From Rhizobium sp. RM (GTDB lineage: Bacteria > Pseudomonadota > Alphaproteobacteria > Rhizobiales > Rhizobiaceae): 64,000 nucleotides of DNA. Below are positions 16,224 through 24,890 of this stretch, in pieces. Every line of letters begins with the position of its first letter. Position 1 is the first letter of the stretch. Below the pieces are notes generated by a model, which worked only from the letters and a program-made list of their open reading frames with translations, was not told the DNA's origin and searched no databases. The translations under genes and the position numbers were made by a program. The stretch lies in contig NZ_JACAWV010000002.1 in the NCBI RefSeq assembly GCF_013390595.1, forward strand, positions 186,001 to 250,000, in the 5' to 3' direction.

Positions 16224-16811
16224 ATGCGACGAATTTTAAAGGGCTCCGCCTGGGCCGTGGCGACAATCGCACTCTCTGTCAGCCTGTACCTCTTCGGTAT
16301 CCAGTATTTGGGCAACTTCCACGAGGTCGTACCGGGACAGCTTTACCGCTCCAACCAGCCGCAAACAGCGCAACTGGACCGTTACGTCAAACAATACGGC
16401 ATCAAGACCATCATCAACCTGCGCGGCGCCAATCCCTCACAAGGCTGGTATCGGGATGAAACATCCGAATCGGACAGGCTGGGTGTTGCCCATATCGATT
16501 TCGGCATGTCGGCCAATGAGCAACTCAGCATGGAAAGGGTCGACCAACTGGTCGCAATCATGCGCGATGCGCCCAAACCCATTCTCATCCACTGCAAGGC
16601 TGGCGCAGACCGAAGCGGCCTTGCCTCAGCCCTCTATCTCGCCCGCGTCCTGGGCGCCGGCGAAGAGGCCGCCGAAAGCCAACTCTCTCTCCGCTTCGGC
16701 CACCTCAGCCTGCCTTATCTCTCCAAGGCCTACGCCATGGACGAGACCTGGGAAACCGTGGAGCAGACGCTGATCCCGCAAGACTGGCTGTTCGCCTGGC
16801 AGGAGCCTTGA
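16224..16811 (+). CDS. Membrane-anchored dual-specificity/tyrosine phosphatase family protein
   Basis: The 195-residue protein has an N-terminal membrane anchor (residues 9-30) and a cysteine-phosphatase domain. The signature HC-x5-R is C124-KAGAD-R130, followed by SGLA. An upstream LYRSNQP near residue 40 is typical of bacterial DSP-like proteins. The catalytic domain would face the periplasm if the anchor is N-in. Substrate unknown. It is a single gene followed by tRNA-Pro. Confidence 0.82.
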   Translation: MRRILKGSAWAVATIALSVSLYLFGIQYLGNFHEVVPGQLYRSNQPQTAQLDRYVKQYGIKTIINLRGANPSQGWYRDETSESDRLGVAHIDFGMSANEQLSMERVDQLVAIMRDAPKPILIHCKAGADRSGLASALYLARVLGAGEEAAESQLSLRFGHLSLPYLSKAYAMDETWETVEQTLIPQDWLFAWQEP

Positions 16812-16932
16812 TACGCCAAGAGGGAGGGTGTTGATGGCTCGGGGGAGGGCATGAAGATTTTTCGTTTTTCGGGAAAAAGGTCATTTTCCGCTTGCTCTCC
16901 AAACGCCATCTATATAAAGCCCTTTTCAGGTT

Positions 16933-17009
<77 letters not shown>

Positions 17010-17649
17010 TTCAAAACCAAGCCAGATGCCCCCAAGGCTGGCTTGAAAATTCTCAGCTATCCAATAGATGCATACTTTTCCGCTCTTACGTGCTTTTTCG
17101 TATCAGGATTGGCGAAGAGAGTGCTGACCGGTCTGTCAGATTGAGTAAGAAGCTGGCTTCGAGGTGGCGACCCCTGCAGGACTCGAACCTTGCGCTTTTG
17201 AGGTGCGGAGAGGTGAAGAACCTTCCAATGCGTGACGTCTTGGCTGCACACGCTGTTTTTGTTTGCAGCTATCAAACAGAAAACACACACTTGGCACTAC
17301 AGGTTGTAGCCGGTTGCTTGACTCCCAGCTTGATGTGCTAAATCAATACGCTTGTTTTAGGGGACGGGCACTTTATTTTAGCTCAATTCACCATATTGAA
17401 ATCGATATTGCTTCTTTATTCATAGCCATTTTTATCAAGAGCGCCGCTTCGGGAAACTGGAGCGGCTTTTGATTGTGCGCGGCTGTGAGGCGGGAGTTGG
17501 CTCTATGCCATCGTCGTATTCACGGAATATTTCCAACGAGCCGTTCACAGAATGGGTGCTGGTTTACAGTCTGCCGTTGCCGCTGCTTGGGAGGTAACGG
17601 GAGAATGTCCTTTCTGGCCATTCCCCCAAAATTGCAGTAGCCTCTGTTA
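17010..17649. other. 640-base gene-free stretch downstream of tRNA-Pro
   Basis: I see no convincing gene here. By eye the sequence is AT-richer than its neighbours. Open frames lack ribosome sites and family resemblance. The only structured element is a tRNA-like fragment at 17165-17195. Position next to a tRNA 3' end and composition make it a candidate scar of an integrated element, but no integrase or repeat of the tRNA-Pro end was found. Confidence 0.5.
17165..17195 (-). other. tRNA 3'-end-like fragment
   Basis: Minus strand reads a T-arm (GCAAGG-TTCGAGT-CCTGC, one extra base in the stem), then AGGGGTC and GCCA, the layout of a tRNA 3' end with CCA. No matching 5' acceptor (GACCCCT), D-arm or convincing anticodon arm follows. 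It is therefore a fragment or chance match, not a functional tRNA. Confidence 0.35.
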
Positions 17650-17970
17650 ATGCTGACACCTGCACAATGCCGCGCCGCGAGAGCTTTCCTGGATTGGTCG
17701 CAAAAGACACTTGCCGACGAATCGAAGATTGAAGCCGTTACCGTTCAGGCCTTTGAAGCCGGTCAGCCGGTGCCGGGCGATGCGGTTGCTGCTTTGCTCC
17801 AGGCGCTGCAGTCCGGTGGTATCTCATTTATCGATGACAATGCGACAAGTGGGGCGGGTGGTCCCGGTGTGCGTCTTCTTAAATCGCCGAATCCGGAGAT
17901 TGTAAGTCCCGAGACAGTGCAGTATCCGGAGCACATGGCGCCGGATGCGCCCACAGGTGCAGGAGGCTGA
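17650..17970 (+). CDS. Small XRE-family helix-turn-helix protein
   Basis: The 106-residue protein opens MLTPAQCRAARAFLDWSQKTLAD and continues VTVQAFEAG, the Cro/C1-type helix-turn-helix of the compact rhizobial XRE family. It then has the typical LLQALQSGGISFIDDN and PGVRLLKS segments. These regulators bind DNA; their targets are rarely known. Its stop overlaps the ribosome site of the next gene (AGGAGG at 17961-17966), so the two are probably co-expressed. Confidence 0.82.
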   Translation: MLTPAQCRAARAFLDWSQKTLADESKIEAVTVQAFEAGQPVPGDAVAALLQALQSGGISFIDDNATSGAGGPGVRLLKSPNPEIVSPETVQYPEHMAPDAPTGAGG

Positions 17971-17971
17971 C

Positions 17972-18232
17972 ATGGCGAAGAAAGAGAAGATCGAACATTC
18001 CGAGTTTTCGGGCGAGTTCGAAGACGACGGCATCACGGTACTCGTCGATATTTACCGACCTGCCGGCACACAGCAGGACTGGACGCTGGAGGTCATCAGC
18101 GAAGAGGACGACGTGACGACCTGGGAAGAGAATTTCGCCACCGACAAGGACGCCTGGGAAGAGTTTCTGGCAACCTGCGAAAAGGATGGCATCAGAAGCT
18201 TCCTCGACGGCGAAGAGCCATCCGTGCACTAA
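17972..18232 (+). CDS. Conserved hypothetical protein, acidic
   Basis: This 86-residue acidic protein (IEHSEFSGEFEDDGITVLVDIYR, then WTLEVISEEDD and DAWEEFLATCEKDGI) looks like a small globular protein of beta strands followed by a helix. I do not recognise a named family. The ATG at 17972 has AGGAGG 5 bases upstream and lies 1 base after the stop of the XRE gene. That coupling suggests a shared job, unknown. Confidence 0.7.
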   Translation: MAKKEKIEHSEFSGEFEDDGITVLVDIYRPAGTQQDWTLEVISEEDDVTTWEENFATDKDAWEEFLATCEKDGIRSFLDGEEPSVH

Positions 18233-18249
18233 GGTTTTCCTCAGAGCAT

Positions 18250-18295
18250 AAAAATCAAAAAGGGTCGGTGCAGCGATGCATCGGCCCTGATTTTT
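18250..18295. terminator. Rho-independent terminator after the XRE-hypothetical pair
   Basis: GGGTCGGTGCA / TGCATCGGCCC form an 11-bp stem (two G-T pairs) capped by GCGA. A flanking AAAATCA / TGATTTTT extends the stem and gives a T-run. Confidence 0.85.
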
Positions 18296-18406
18296 ACCGC
18301 GCATTTACTGTCAAACGCCCGACACATCTTCTCTTCAGCATAGACGGGAACCTGCTGCGGTCCAAAACGTTCAGTTGCAGGCAATCTAAACTCAGGGAGA
18401 TAGCTC

Positions 18407-18943
18407 ATGTCCGAATTGGTAGTCGTCGGTTTTGACGGGAAAGAAGAAGCTGACCGCGTTCTTCTCAAGCTTGCGGGTCTGAAAAAGGAATATCTGGTCG
18501 ATCTCGAAGACGCAGTCGTTGTCGTTCGTGATGAGTCCGGCAAGGTGCATCTCAAGCAGAGCGTCAATCTGACGGCACTTGGTGCGAGTTCCGGCTTGCT
18601 GTCTGGCGGCCTTTGGGGCGGCCTTGTTGGCCTGTTGTTCCTCAATCCGCTGGCAGGTTTCGCCATTGGTGGCGTTCTCGGTGCGGGCACGGGCGCGCTT
18701 GCCGGTTCGCTGGGTGATTACGGCATTGACGACGACTTCATCAAATCGCTGGGCGAAACAATTCCAAACGGATCGTCTGCGCTGTTCGTGCTGATCCGCA
18801 AGGTACAGCCGGAGAAGGTGATGGCTGAGTTTGAAGGACTGCGCGGTCGCGTCCTGAAAACCTCGCTTTCGCCAGAGCAGGAAGCGCAACTGCAAAAGGC
18901 GCTGTCTGGCAGCTCCGTGGAAACGCCGGCTCCTGCTGTCTAA
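18407..18943 (+). CDS. DUF1269 family protein
   Basis: The 178-residue protein fits DUF1269: N-terminal LVVVGFDGKEEADRVLLKL and DLEDAVVVVRDESGKVHLKQS, then a glycine-rich hydrophobic hairpin (GLLSGGLWGGLVGLLFLNPLAG and GFAIGGVLGAGTGALAGSLGDYG, about 64-105). The tail has LIRKVQPEKVMAEF. The middle resembles glycine-zipper membrane segments. Function unknown; related proteins are often stress-linked. It is a single gene flanked by terminators. Confidence 0.85.
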   Translation: MSELVVVGFDGKEEADRVLLKLAGLKKEYLVDLEDAVVVVRDESGKVHLKQSVNLTALGASSGLLSGGLWGGLVGLLFLNPLAGFAIGGVLGAGTGALAGSLGDYGIDDDFIKSLGETIPNGSSALFVLIRKVQPEKVMAEFEGLRGRVLKTSLSPEQEAQLQKALSGSSVETPAPAV

Positions 18944-18948
18944 GCAAG

Positions 18949-18990
18949 GTTTTGGCGATACGCCGCAGCACTCTGCGGCGTGTCGCAAAA
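18949..18990. terminator. Long bidirectional hairpin terminator
   Basis: GCGATACGCCGCAG / CTGCGGCGTGTCGC is a 14-bp stem with one G-T pair and a CACT loop, flanked by TTTTG and CAAAA. It lies between two convergent genes and fits termination in both directions. Confidence 0.8.
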
Positions 18991-19000
18991 TCTCGTTGCA

Positions 19001-19633
19001 TCAAACCGTAACGGTATTTGCGTCTGCCTTGGGCCAGGTCAGATAATAATAGTGGTCGCCCACGCTGCCGAAAAACGCATTGCTGCCGGAAATCGCATCC
19101 GTATAGGCGCCGGTCGATGAGCGGACATAGCTGCCGCCTTCACGCTCGAGCCGCTGTTTCAGAAACTCGCTCCAGCCCATGCTTTCGATCTGCGTTCTGG
19201 CTTGCGTCGTCACGTCGTTTTCATCCGATGGGTCCCAGGCGGTCATCTGAACGCCATTCAGCGGGTCCGAAACGGTGAGGGTTCCTTTTTCCAGCGCTGC
19301 CAGCATTTCCTTCGCCTGTTCGGCGGTTGCTGTTTCTTCCGCCAGCGCCTGAAGTTTCTTCTTCAGGCTGGTCATGAAATCGGCCGAGGTGATGTCAGTG
19401 GAAACCGGCGTCGAATCGTCTGCTTCGGTGGTTTCTCCCGATTGCTCCGAAAGGCGCGTCAGCAGATTGTTCAGTGTTGTGGTGGTCGAGGCCGAGGTAT
19501 CGATACCGTAGGACGAAAGAAGCTGTGTGCGCTGGTTGGATGCGCTTTCTGTTGCGTCTTCCTGTTCCTTGATGGCCTTGAGTGCCAGTTTTGTTGCCGT
19601 CAGTCGTGTGGAAAGGTCGATGGAAGATACCAT
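19001..19633 (-). CDS. Conserved hypothetical protein, Ser/Thr-rich
   Basis: This 210-residue protein has an N-terminal helical half (LSTRLTATKLALKAIKEQEDATES), a Ser/Thr-rich linker (TSASTTTTLNNLLTRL, DDSTPVSTD) and an aromatic C-terminal end (NAFFGSVGDHYYYLTWP). No signal peptide or known domain is evident to me. The composition recalls secreted or flagellum-associated proteins, but there are no flagellar genes nearby. The ATG at 19633 is favoured; an in-frame ATG 9 codons upstream lacks a ribosome site. Confidence 0.6.
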   Translation of the reverse strand: MVSSIDLSTRLTATKLALKAIKEQEDATESASNQRTQLLSSYGIDTSASTTTTLNNLLTRLSEQSGETTEADDSTPVSTDITSADFMTSLKKKLQALAEETATAEQAKEMLAALEKGTLTVSDPLNGVQMTAWDPSDENDVTTQARTQIESMGWSEFLKQRLEREGGSYVRSSTGAYTDAISGSNAFFGSVGDHYYYLTWPKADANTVTV

Positions 19634-19795
19634 GTCGATCTTGCGTCCTGAACAGGCCAACGCGTTTCATGCGCATCGACCTCATGTTGGTGGCGCGGGC
19701 CACCCCTTGGCTTCTCACATCAGAAGTCCGGTCACGACGTTTTTAAACGCCTTCGACCGGTCTATTGGGGCAAGGTTGCCTCACGCTTGCGTATA

Positions 19796-19945
19796 TTATT
19801 TCTGCTCGACGGAGACACCATTCGGGCCGATGTTCATCTCAATGCCCTGCGGTTTGCTTTCTTCATGCCAGACATAGGCGCCAAGGCCGGCGATCACCAC
19901 AACCAGCGCGCCGATGATGAGGTAAAGATTATTGGTCTGAGTCAT
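19796..19945 (-). CDS. Small single-pass membrane protein (49 residues)
   Basis: The frame from ATG 19945 to TAA 19796-19798 encodes MTQTNNLYLIIGALVVVIAG, then LGAYVWHEESKPQG and a polar tail ending GVSVEQK. It is one N-terminal transmembrane helix and a short soluble tail. Near-identical small proteins occur in Rhizobiaceae as conserved hypotheticals, to my recollection. It lies just downstream of the polysaccharide polymerase gene's end, on the same strand but 63 bases away. Function unknown. Confidence 0.65.
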   Translation of the reverse strand: MTQTNNLYLIIGALVVVIAGLGAYVWHEESKPQGIEMNIGPNGVSVEQK

Positions 19946-20008
19946 GCAAATTATCCCCGTATGATCGTGATATCGCGGGATAAACGCCGATGATCAGGGA
20001 AAGTTCCG

Positions 20009-21268
20009 TTACGGCAGGCGAGGGGACGCGGCCAGTGTTCGGCGTCGTTTCAGGGTCTCGCGTTTCTCCAGCGCCATGCATCCCCAGATCACGCCAAGCA
20101 GCAGGAAGAAATGCCGCCAGTGGTCGGTATCGATGACATTGCCAATCAGCACGTGGCCAACGAAAGTCACCCAGGCGATAATCAGGAACGGTTGCCACGG
20201 GCGCTCACGCAGCAGGTTGTTGAAGCCCGCCGCAATCGTCCAGCAGACCATCGCCAGATAGATGACGAAACCGAACCAGCCATGCGTGGTCAGGCTTTTC
20301 AGCCAGATATTGTGTTCGGCCGCGGGAAAGATGTCGTCGAACACCATCGGGCCGATCCCGAGCGGGTGTTCCATCGCCATCAGGAAACCAAGATAGTGGC
20401 GGGCAAAGCGGCCGAGGTGTCCACCGTCATAGGACTGGACGGCAGATGCACGGTTGGAAAACAGATCCGCGACCTGCTTGAATTGCAGGGCGATGATGAC
20501 GGCCGCCACCATGAAAGCGACTGCGAGAAGAAACAGCACAAGAATTTTCAGCCGAAACGCCGAGGTGCGCTCCTTGAGCAGCATCACGAACACCAGCAGG
20601 ACCGCTGAAAACAGAAAGAGGCCCCAGGCTGCGCGCGAGAAGGACAGGAAGATGCCGAGCGCCAGAACCAGCAGCCCGGCAATACGCCAGGGCGCATGCA
20701 TCGTCTTGCCGGTAAGCAGGCCGTAGATCAGGTAGAGCGACGGCGCCACCAGGAAGGGACCGAAGACGTTCGGGTCCTGAAATGCACCCTTGGCGCGGTC
20801 GTAAAGTGTGAAGACCTCAAAGCCGGGCAGGGCGTGGAAATAACCGAGAATGCCGAGCATTGAAGTAATCAGCGCGGCCGCAAGCCAGGCGCGGAAGATC
20901 AGCAGAAGTCGCTGATATTTATCTTCGATGATCGCGGCGTAGAAAACAGATGTCAGCGCCAGAAAGGTCGATACCGCAAGATAAAGCGGCCCCTCATCCA
21001 GATTGGCCATGGTGGTCAGCGACAGATATCCACCCACATTGAAGGCCAGCAGCAGACACAACAGAATGACGACGGTGCGCGACAGGCGCAGGCCGAGCAG
21101 AAACCACAGCGCGACCTGTCCTACCATCATCAGTTCGTAAGGCGCAGGTTCCGAGATGACGAAGCCGGACAGAAACACCCCGAACGCGATGAAGAACGAG
21201 CCGATCAGCCGCATGGTGGCCAGCGGCGCGTCAAAATCCGGAGCGTGCTGGTAGGCGGCTTTGGTCAA
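20009..21268 (-). CDS. uppF: O-antigen ligase/polymerase family membrane protein (UPP cluster)
   Basis: The 419-residue protein has about ten hydrophobic segments and a periplasmic loop near residues 280-330 with HYLGFLMAMEHPLGIGP, as in the Wzy_C (O-antigen ligase/polymerase) family. It would polymerise or ligate polysaccharide repeat units at the periplasmic face. The start is TTG at 21268, overlapping the uppE stop as TTGA, which couples translation; the next in-frame ATG is 17 codons in. The symbol rests on order matching the A. tumefaciens unipolar polysaccharide genes and is tentative. Confidence 0.8.
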   Translation of the reverse strand: MTKAAYQHAPDFDAPLATMRLIGSFFIAFGVFLSGFVISEPAPYELMMVGQVALWFLLGLRLSRTVVILLCLLLAFNVGGYLSLTTMANLDEGPLYLAVSTFLALTSVFYAAIIEDKYQRLLLIFRAWLAAALITSMLGILGYFHALPGFEVFTLYDRAKGAFQDPNVFGPFLVAPSLYLIYGLLTGKTMHAPWRIAGLLVLALGIFLSFSRAAWGLFLFSAVLLVFVMLLKERTSAFRLKILVLFLLAVAFMVAAVIIALQFKQVADLFSNRASAVQSYDGGHLGRFARHYLGFLMAMEHPLGIGPMVFDDIFPAAEHNIWLKSLTTHGWFGFVIYLAMVCWTIAAGFNNLLRERPWQPFLIIAWVTFVGHVLIGNVIDTDHWRHFFLLLGVIWGCMALEKRETLKRRRTLAASPRLP

Positions 21269-22821
21269 TAGGCGTTTTCCGACTTGAGCAGGCGTATAGG
21301 CGTCAGGAACAGGATCTTCAGATCGAGGAACAGCGACCAGTTCTCGATGTAATAGAGATCGTATTCGGTGCGGAACTTGATCTTGTCGCCGTGGTCGATT
21401 TCACCGCGCCAGCCATTGATCTGCGCCCAGCCCGTAACCCCCGGCTTGACCTTGTGGCGGGCAAAATAATGCTCCACCACCTCGGTATATTTCAGGTCGC
21501 CCGTCTGGGCGTGAACGGCGTGCGGCCGCGGCCCAACGAGGGAAAGATCGCCGCGTAGAACGTTGAACATCTGCGGCAACTCATCGATCGAGGACTTGCG
21601 CAGGAAACGTCCGACCGGCGTGACGCGCGGATCGTTTTTCGTCACCGCCTTCTTGGCGGTTGGATCGCTGAGCTCCGTATACATGGAGCGGAACTTCCAG
21701 ACATTGATAGTCTCGTTGTTGAAGCCGTGACGCTTCTGCATGAAAAGCACAGGACCTTTCGAGGTCGCTTTCACGGCAATCGCCGCACCCAGCATGATCG
21801 GCCACAGAAGGACGATGGCAATGATGCTGAACACGATGTCGAAGATGCGTTTTGCCACCGAATCCCAGTCGCGGATCGGCTTGTCGACAACGTCCAGCAT
21901 CGGCACTTCGCCGACATGTGAATAGGAGCGCGGGCGGAAACGCAGCTTGTTGGCGTGTGCGGCAATGCGGATATCCACCGGCAGCACCCACAATTTGCGC
22001 AGCAATTGCAAAATGCGCGCTTCAGCACTCAGCGGCAGGGCAATGATCAGCATGTCGAGCTTCGTCAGCCGGGCAAACTCCACCAGTTCGGCAAAGGTGC
22101 CAAGCTTGGGATAGCCGGCGACGACATCGGGCGAACGACCGCTGCTTTTTCTGTCGTCGAAAATGCCGCAGATGCGGATATCGTTGTCGGTCTGCTGTTC
22201 GAGAGAGCGAATGAGATCCTTGGCCATGTCGCCACCGCCAACAATCACGGCACGGCGTTCCATCACGCCGTTTCGCCACCAGTGGCCGATGGCAAAACCA
22301 AGAAGCGTGCGGCCGGCAAACAGTGCGATGGCGCAAAGCGCATACCAGGTGATGAACACGTCCCGAGAGCGCGGCGTATCGGGAAAGAACACCAGCGCAA
22401 AACCGGCAATCAGCGCGAATGACAGGATGACGGCGCCCTGAACCCGGAAGAAGACCTTGAAAGGAGCACGCAACGCCGGAAGCTGGTAGCAGTCGCCAGC
22501 CTGCATGAACATCACGCAGGCAAGCGCGCCGAGCAACCCGCCGACAAACCAGTGGGCAAAACCGCCGGCACCATCATAGGCGGCAAAGCCGTTGACGGCG
22601 GCTGCGATCACGGCAAGAAGCGCGAATTCAAAAATCCGCAATTGGCCGATGACCATGTTGGGGGAGTGATTTCCGGCGCGAAGCTGGCTGGCAACCTGCC
22701 GCGCAAGCGGATTGGGTTCGACGCTTTCGGAAATGGAAGCGTCTCTATTGTCGCGTTCGGACATCTTCTTGCGGAACGAGATTACATCGAATTCGTGCCG
22801 CTCTTCATTATCCTTGCTCAT
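21265..22821 (-). CDS. uppE: Undecaprenyl-phosphate glycosyl-1-phosphate transferase (UPP cluster)
   Basis: This 518-residue polyisoprenyl-phosphate hexose-1-phosphate transferase starts repeat-unit synthesis by moving sugar-1-phosphate to undecaprenyl phosphate. It has four to five N-terminal membrane helices (about 50-170), a central nucleotide-binding-like domain (AVIVGGGDMAKDL) and the C-terminal catalytic domain: KRIFDIVFSIIAIV, KFRSMYTE, SSIDELPQMFNVLRGDLSLVGPRP. In A. tumefaciens UppE is needed for unipolar polysaccharide and attachment. The ATG at 22821 is favoured over an alternative 5 codons upstream. Confidence 0.88.
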   Translation of the reverse strand: MSKDNEERHEFDVISFRKKMSERDNRDASISESVEPNPLARQVASQLRAGNHSPNMVIGQLRIFEFALLAVIAAAVNGFAAYDGAGGFAHWFVGGLLGALACVMFMQAGDCYQLPALRAPFKVFFRVQGAVILSFALIAGFALVFFPDTPRSRDVFITWYALCAIALFAGRTLLGFAIGHWWRNGVMERRAVIVGGGDMAKDLIRSLEQQTDNDIRICGIFDDRKSSGRSPDVVAGYPKLGTFAELVEFARLTKLDMLIIALPLSAEARILQLLRKLWVLPVDIRIAAHANKLRFRPRSYSHVGEVPMLDVVDKPIRDWDSVAKRIFDIVFSIIAIVLLWPIMLGAAIAVKATSKGPVLFMQKRHGFNNETINVWKFRSMYTELSDPTAKKAVTKNDPRVTPVGRFLRKSSIDELPQMFNVLRGDLSLVGPRPHAVHAQTGDLKYTEVVEHYFARHKVKPGVTGWAQINGWRGEIDHGDKIKFRTEYDLYYIENWSLFLDLKILFLTPIRLLKSENAY

Positions 22822-22941
22822 CGCTACAGCCCACACCCTTTACGAGCGAAAATCTAGTCCAAACATACTAAGAAACGTTTATGGCAGTGATTATTAACGC
22901 TGCGTGCAGTCAGGGCGTGTAACTTTGGGGCTGGCGGCGTC

Positions 22942-24078
22942 TCAGGTCAAAGAGCGATAGAGCGTCAGCATATCTGCGGCCATCACCGGTGTGGAAAACT
23001 GCGCCTTGAAGTCTTCGGGCTTGGGCATGACCCGATCTGCCCAGACGGGATCGCTGGCGTCTTGAACCATGATTTTGGCCAGAGCGCCGGAATCGCCAGC
23101 CGGCACCAGCGCCTCGCTTTTTGCGCCCAGCACTTCGGGAATGCCGCCAACGCGCGAGGCAATGACCGTCTTGCCGGCCGCGAGCGCCTCCAGAACGATG
23201 TAGGGCATGGCTTCCGCGCGGGAGGGAACCACCACTGTCGACGCCATTTCAAAGGCTTTCCGGGCAGGCATGGCCGCATGCATGGAGATGCGGCGCGAGA
23301 GACCGGAACGGGCAATCATTCCGGCATATTTGTCTCTGTCTGGGCCATCGCCGACAATCACGCCGGACAGCGTCTTGCCGGTCATGCGCTCCGCCTTGGC
23401 AAAGGCATCGATAAAAACGTCAGGCCCCTTCAGGTCGCGCAACATGCCGATATAGAGAAATTGTGCTGCACCCTCCTGTGTCGGCACGGTCTCGAATTCG
23501 TTTTCCTGAACGCCATTGTAGATCATCGCCGTGCGGGTGCGCGGCTTTCCGACCTTCGTTTCGTAAGTCTCCTGTTCGAACCGGCAGACGAAGCAGAGCG
23601 CGTCGGTAAAACGCTCCTGAAATCGTTCGATCCGAAGGAAGAGCTGACCCTTGAGGCTGCGCCTGTCATAGTGCAGGCTGCCGCCGTGAGGCGAATAGAG
23701 GCGGGCGACGCGATACCTGTTTACCCGCAGCAGTGAGCCGATCAGTCGTGCCAGCACGCCGCCCTTGGCGCTGTGTCCGTGCAAGATGTCCGGCCGCAAA
23801 CTCTTGATGTGTTTATAGGAACGCCACAGCGCAAAGAGATCTCCAGGGCTGATAGAGCGCCGGATTGGCAGCCGTGTCAGCCCGAGTTCCAGCATCGGGG
23901 CAATCTGGGCAAAAAGCTTCTCTTCATAGGCGCCGCCGGTCGAGCTGTCGCAGACGATGCCGACCTTGTGGCCTTGCTTGACGTGTTCTTCGATGAGGTC
24001 GCGCACATGGCGGAAGACACCGCCCACAGGGGAGCGGAAGCAGTGAATGATGCGTAGCGGAGGCCCGTCATTCGACAT
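22942..24078 (-). CDS. uppD: GT4-family glycosyltransferase (UPP cluster)
   Basis: The 378-residue protein has the two-domain GT-B fold of GT4: N-terminal PVGGVFRHVRDLI, DILHGHSAKGG and the C-terminal nucleotide-sugar domain with FLYIGMLRDLKGPD, GVIVGDGPDRDKY and PSRAEAMPYIVLEALAAGK containing the E-x7-E motif. It would add a sugar to the lipid-linked repeat unit in the cytoplasm. It begins 17 bases after uppC and ends 120 bases before uppE. Symbol by synteny. Confidence 0.85.
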   Translation of the reverse strand: MSNDGPPLRIIHCFRSPVGGVFRHVRDLIEEHVKQGHKVGIVCDSSTGGAYEEKLFAQIAPMLELGLTRLPIRRSISPGDLFALWRSYKHIKSLRPDILHGHSAKGGVLARLIGSLLRVNRYRVARLYSPHGGSLHYDRRSLKGQLFLRIERFQERFTDALCFVCRFEQETYETKVGKPRTRTAMIYNGVQENEFETVPTQEGAAQFLYIGMLRDLKGPDVFIDAFAKAERMTGKTLSGVIVGDGPDRDKYAGMIARSGLSRRISMHAAMPARKAFEMASTVVVPSRAEAMPYIVLEALAAGKTVIASRVGGIPEVLGAKSEALVPAGDSGALAKIMVQDASDPVWADRVMPKPEDFKAQFSTPVMAADMLTLYRSLT

Positions 24079-24095
24079 CGATGCTGTCTCGCCCG

Positions 24096-24668
24096 TCAGA
24101 AAAAGCGTTCGCGAACATAAACCGTATCGCCCGCCAGGATCGGTGCCGTAATGCCGATGCGGCCGGTGATGACATCGGCGTTGATTTTGCGGGTGATATC
24201 GACATCGGCCTGGTTGGCGCGCGAGGTAAAGCCGCCGGCAATGGCGATGGCATTTTGCGCGGTCATCCCGGGCACGTAGGAATATTGACCCGGCCGGCCA
24301 ACTTCGCCCATGATGAAGACAGGGCGGTAACGATCAATCTCGATGGTGACATCAGGATCGCGCAGATAGCCCTGGCGGAGTTTGGCAGCGATTGCGGCTT
24401 CGAGTTGCGGCAACGTTTTGCCGCGGGCGGAAACCTGGCCGACGAGCGGGAAGGCAACATAACCGGCCTGATCCACGGTATAGGTGTTGGTCAGCCCGGC
24501 CTGTTCGAAGACATTGATGCGCAGCCGATCACCGCTATCGACGTGATAGGGTTGCATGGCAACCTCATGGAATGCTTTCGGCGCGGGTTGATATGCCGCG
24601 CATCCCGAAAGGGCCGACAGGGCGGCTACAATGAGTGCTGTGACATGTCGTGATCCGGCGAGCGGCAT
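24096..24668 (-). CDS. uppC: Wza-type polysaccharide export lipoprotein (UPP cluster)
   Basis: The 190-residue lipoprotein has a short signal ending in the lipobox LSGC, a Poly_export domain (YHVDSGDRLRINVFEQ) and one SLBB domain (VFIMGEVGRPGQYSYVPGMT). Such proteins form the outer-membrane polysaccharide channel; this one is short, with no long C-terminal barrel-helix part, as in many rhizobial members. I start at the ATG at 24668, which has GGAG upstream and a normal lipoprotein signal; the ATG 8 codons earlier does not. First gene of the uppC-D-E-F unit. Confidence 0.88.
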   Translation of the reverse strand: MPLAGSRHVTALIVAALSALSGCAAYQPAPKAFHEVAMQPYHVDSGDRLRINVFEQAGLTNTYTVDQAGYVAFPLVGQVSARGKTLPQLEAAIAAKLRQGYLRDPDVTIEIDRYRPVFIMGEVGRPGQYSYVPGMTAQNAIAIAGGFTSRANQADVDITRKINADVITGRIGITAPILAGDTVYVRERFF

Positions 24669-24807
24669 TTCGTCAGGCTCCGAGTCGTTCAATGACCATT
24701 GTTATCGGTCTGTTAGGGTTAATGGCCGGTAAACGGCAGCGCGGATGGCCGATGAAATCGGCTTTATTTTGCGCGATTTGCGTCGGTTGTTTGCCGGATT
24801 AACTGTT

Positions 24808-24823
24808 GTGTTACCGGCAACAC
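24808..24823. promoter_or_regulatory. Near-perfect dyad in the uppB-uppC divergent region
   Basis: GTGTT-ACCGGC-AACAC lies in the roughly 220-base gap between the divergent uppC and uppB starts, 67 bases before uppB. It is a plausible operator for a regulator acting on both. No regulator is assigned. Confidence 0.3.
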
Positions 24824-24890
24824 TTAAGCTTTGCGCGAAATTGGTGATCTATATTTGAACAAACGGGGTTGCCCCGGCTATGGAGCCCGT

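Noticed and set aside
17010-17649. Functional second tRNA gene on the minus strand
   Set aside because: Only a 3'-end-like part is present; no matching acceptor 5' strand, D-arm or anticodon arm.
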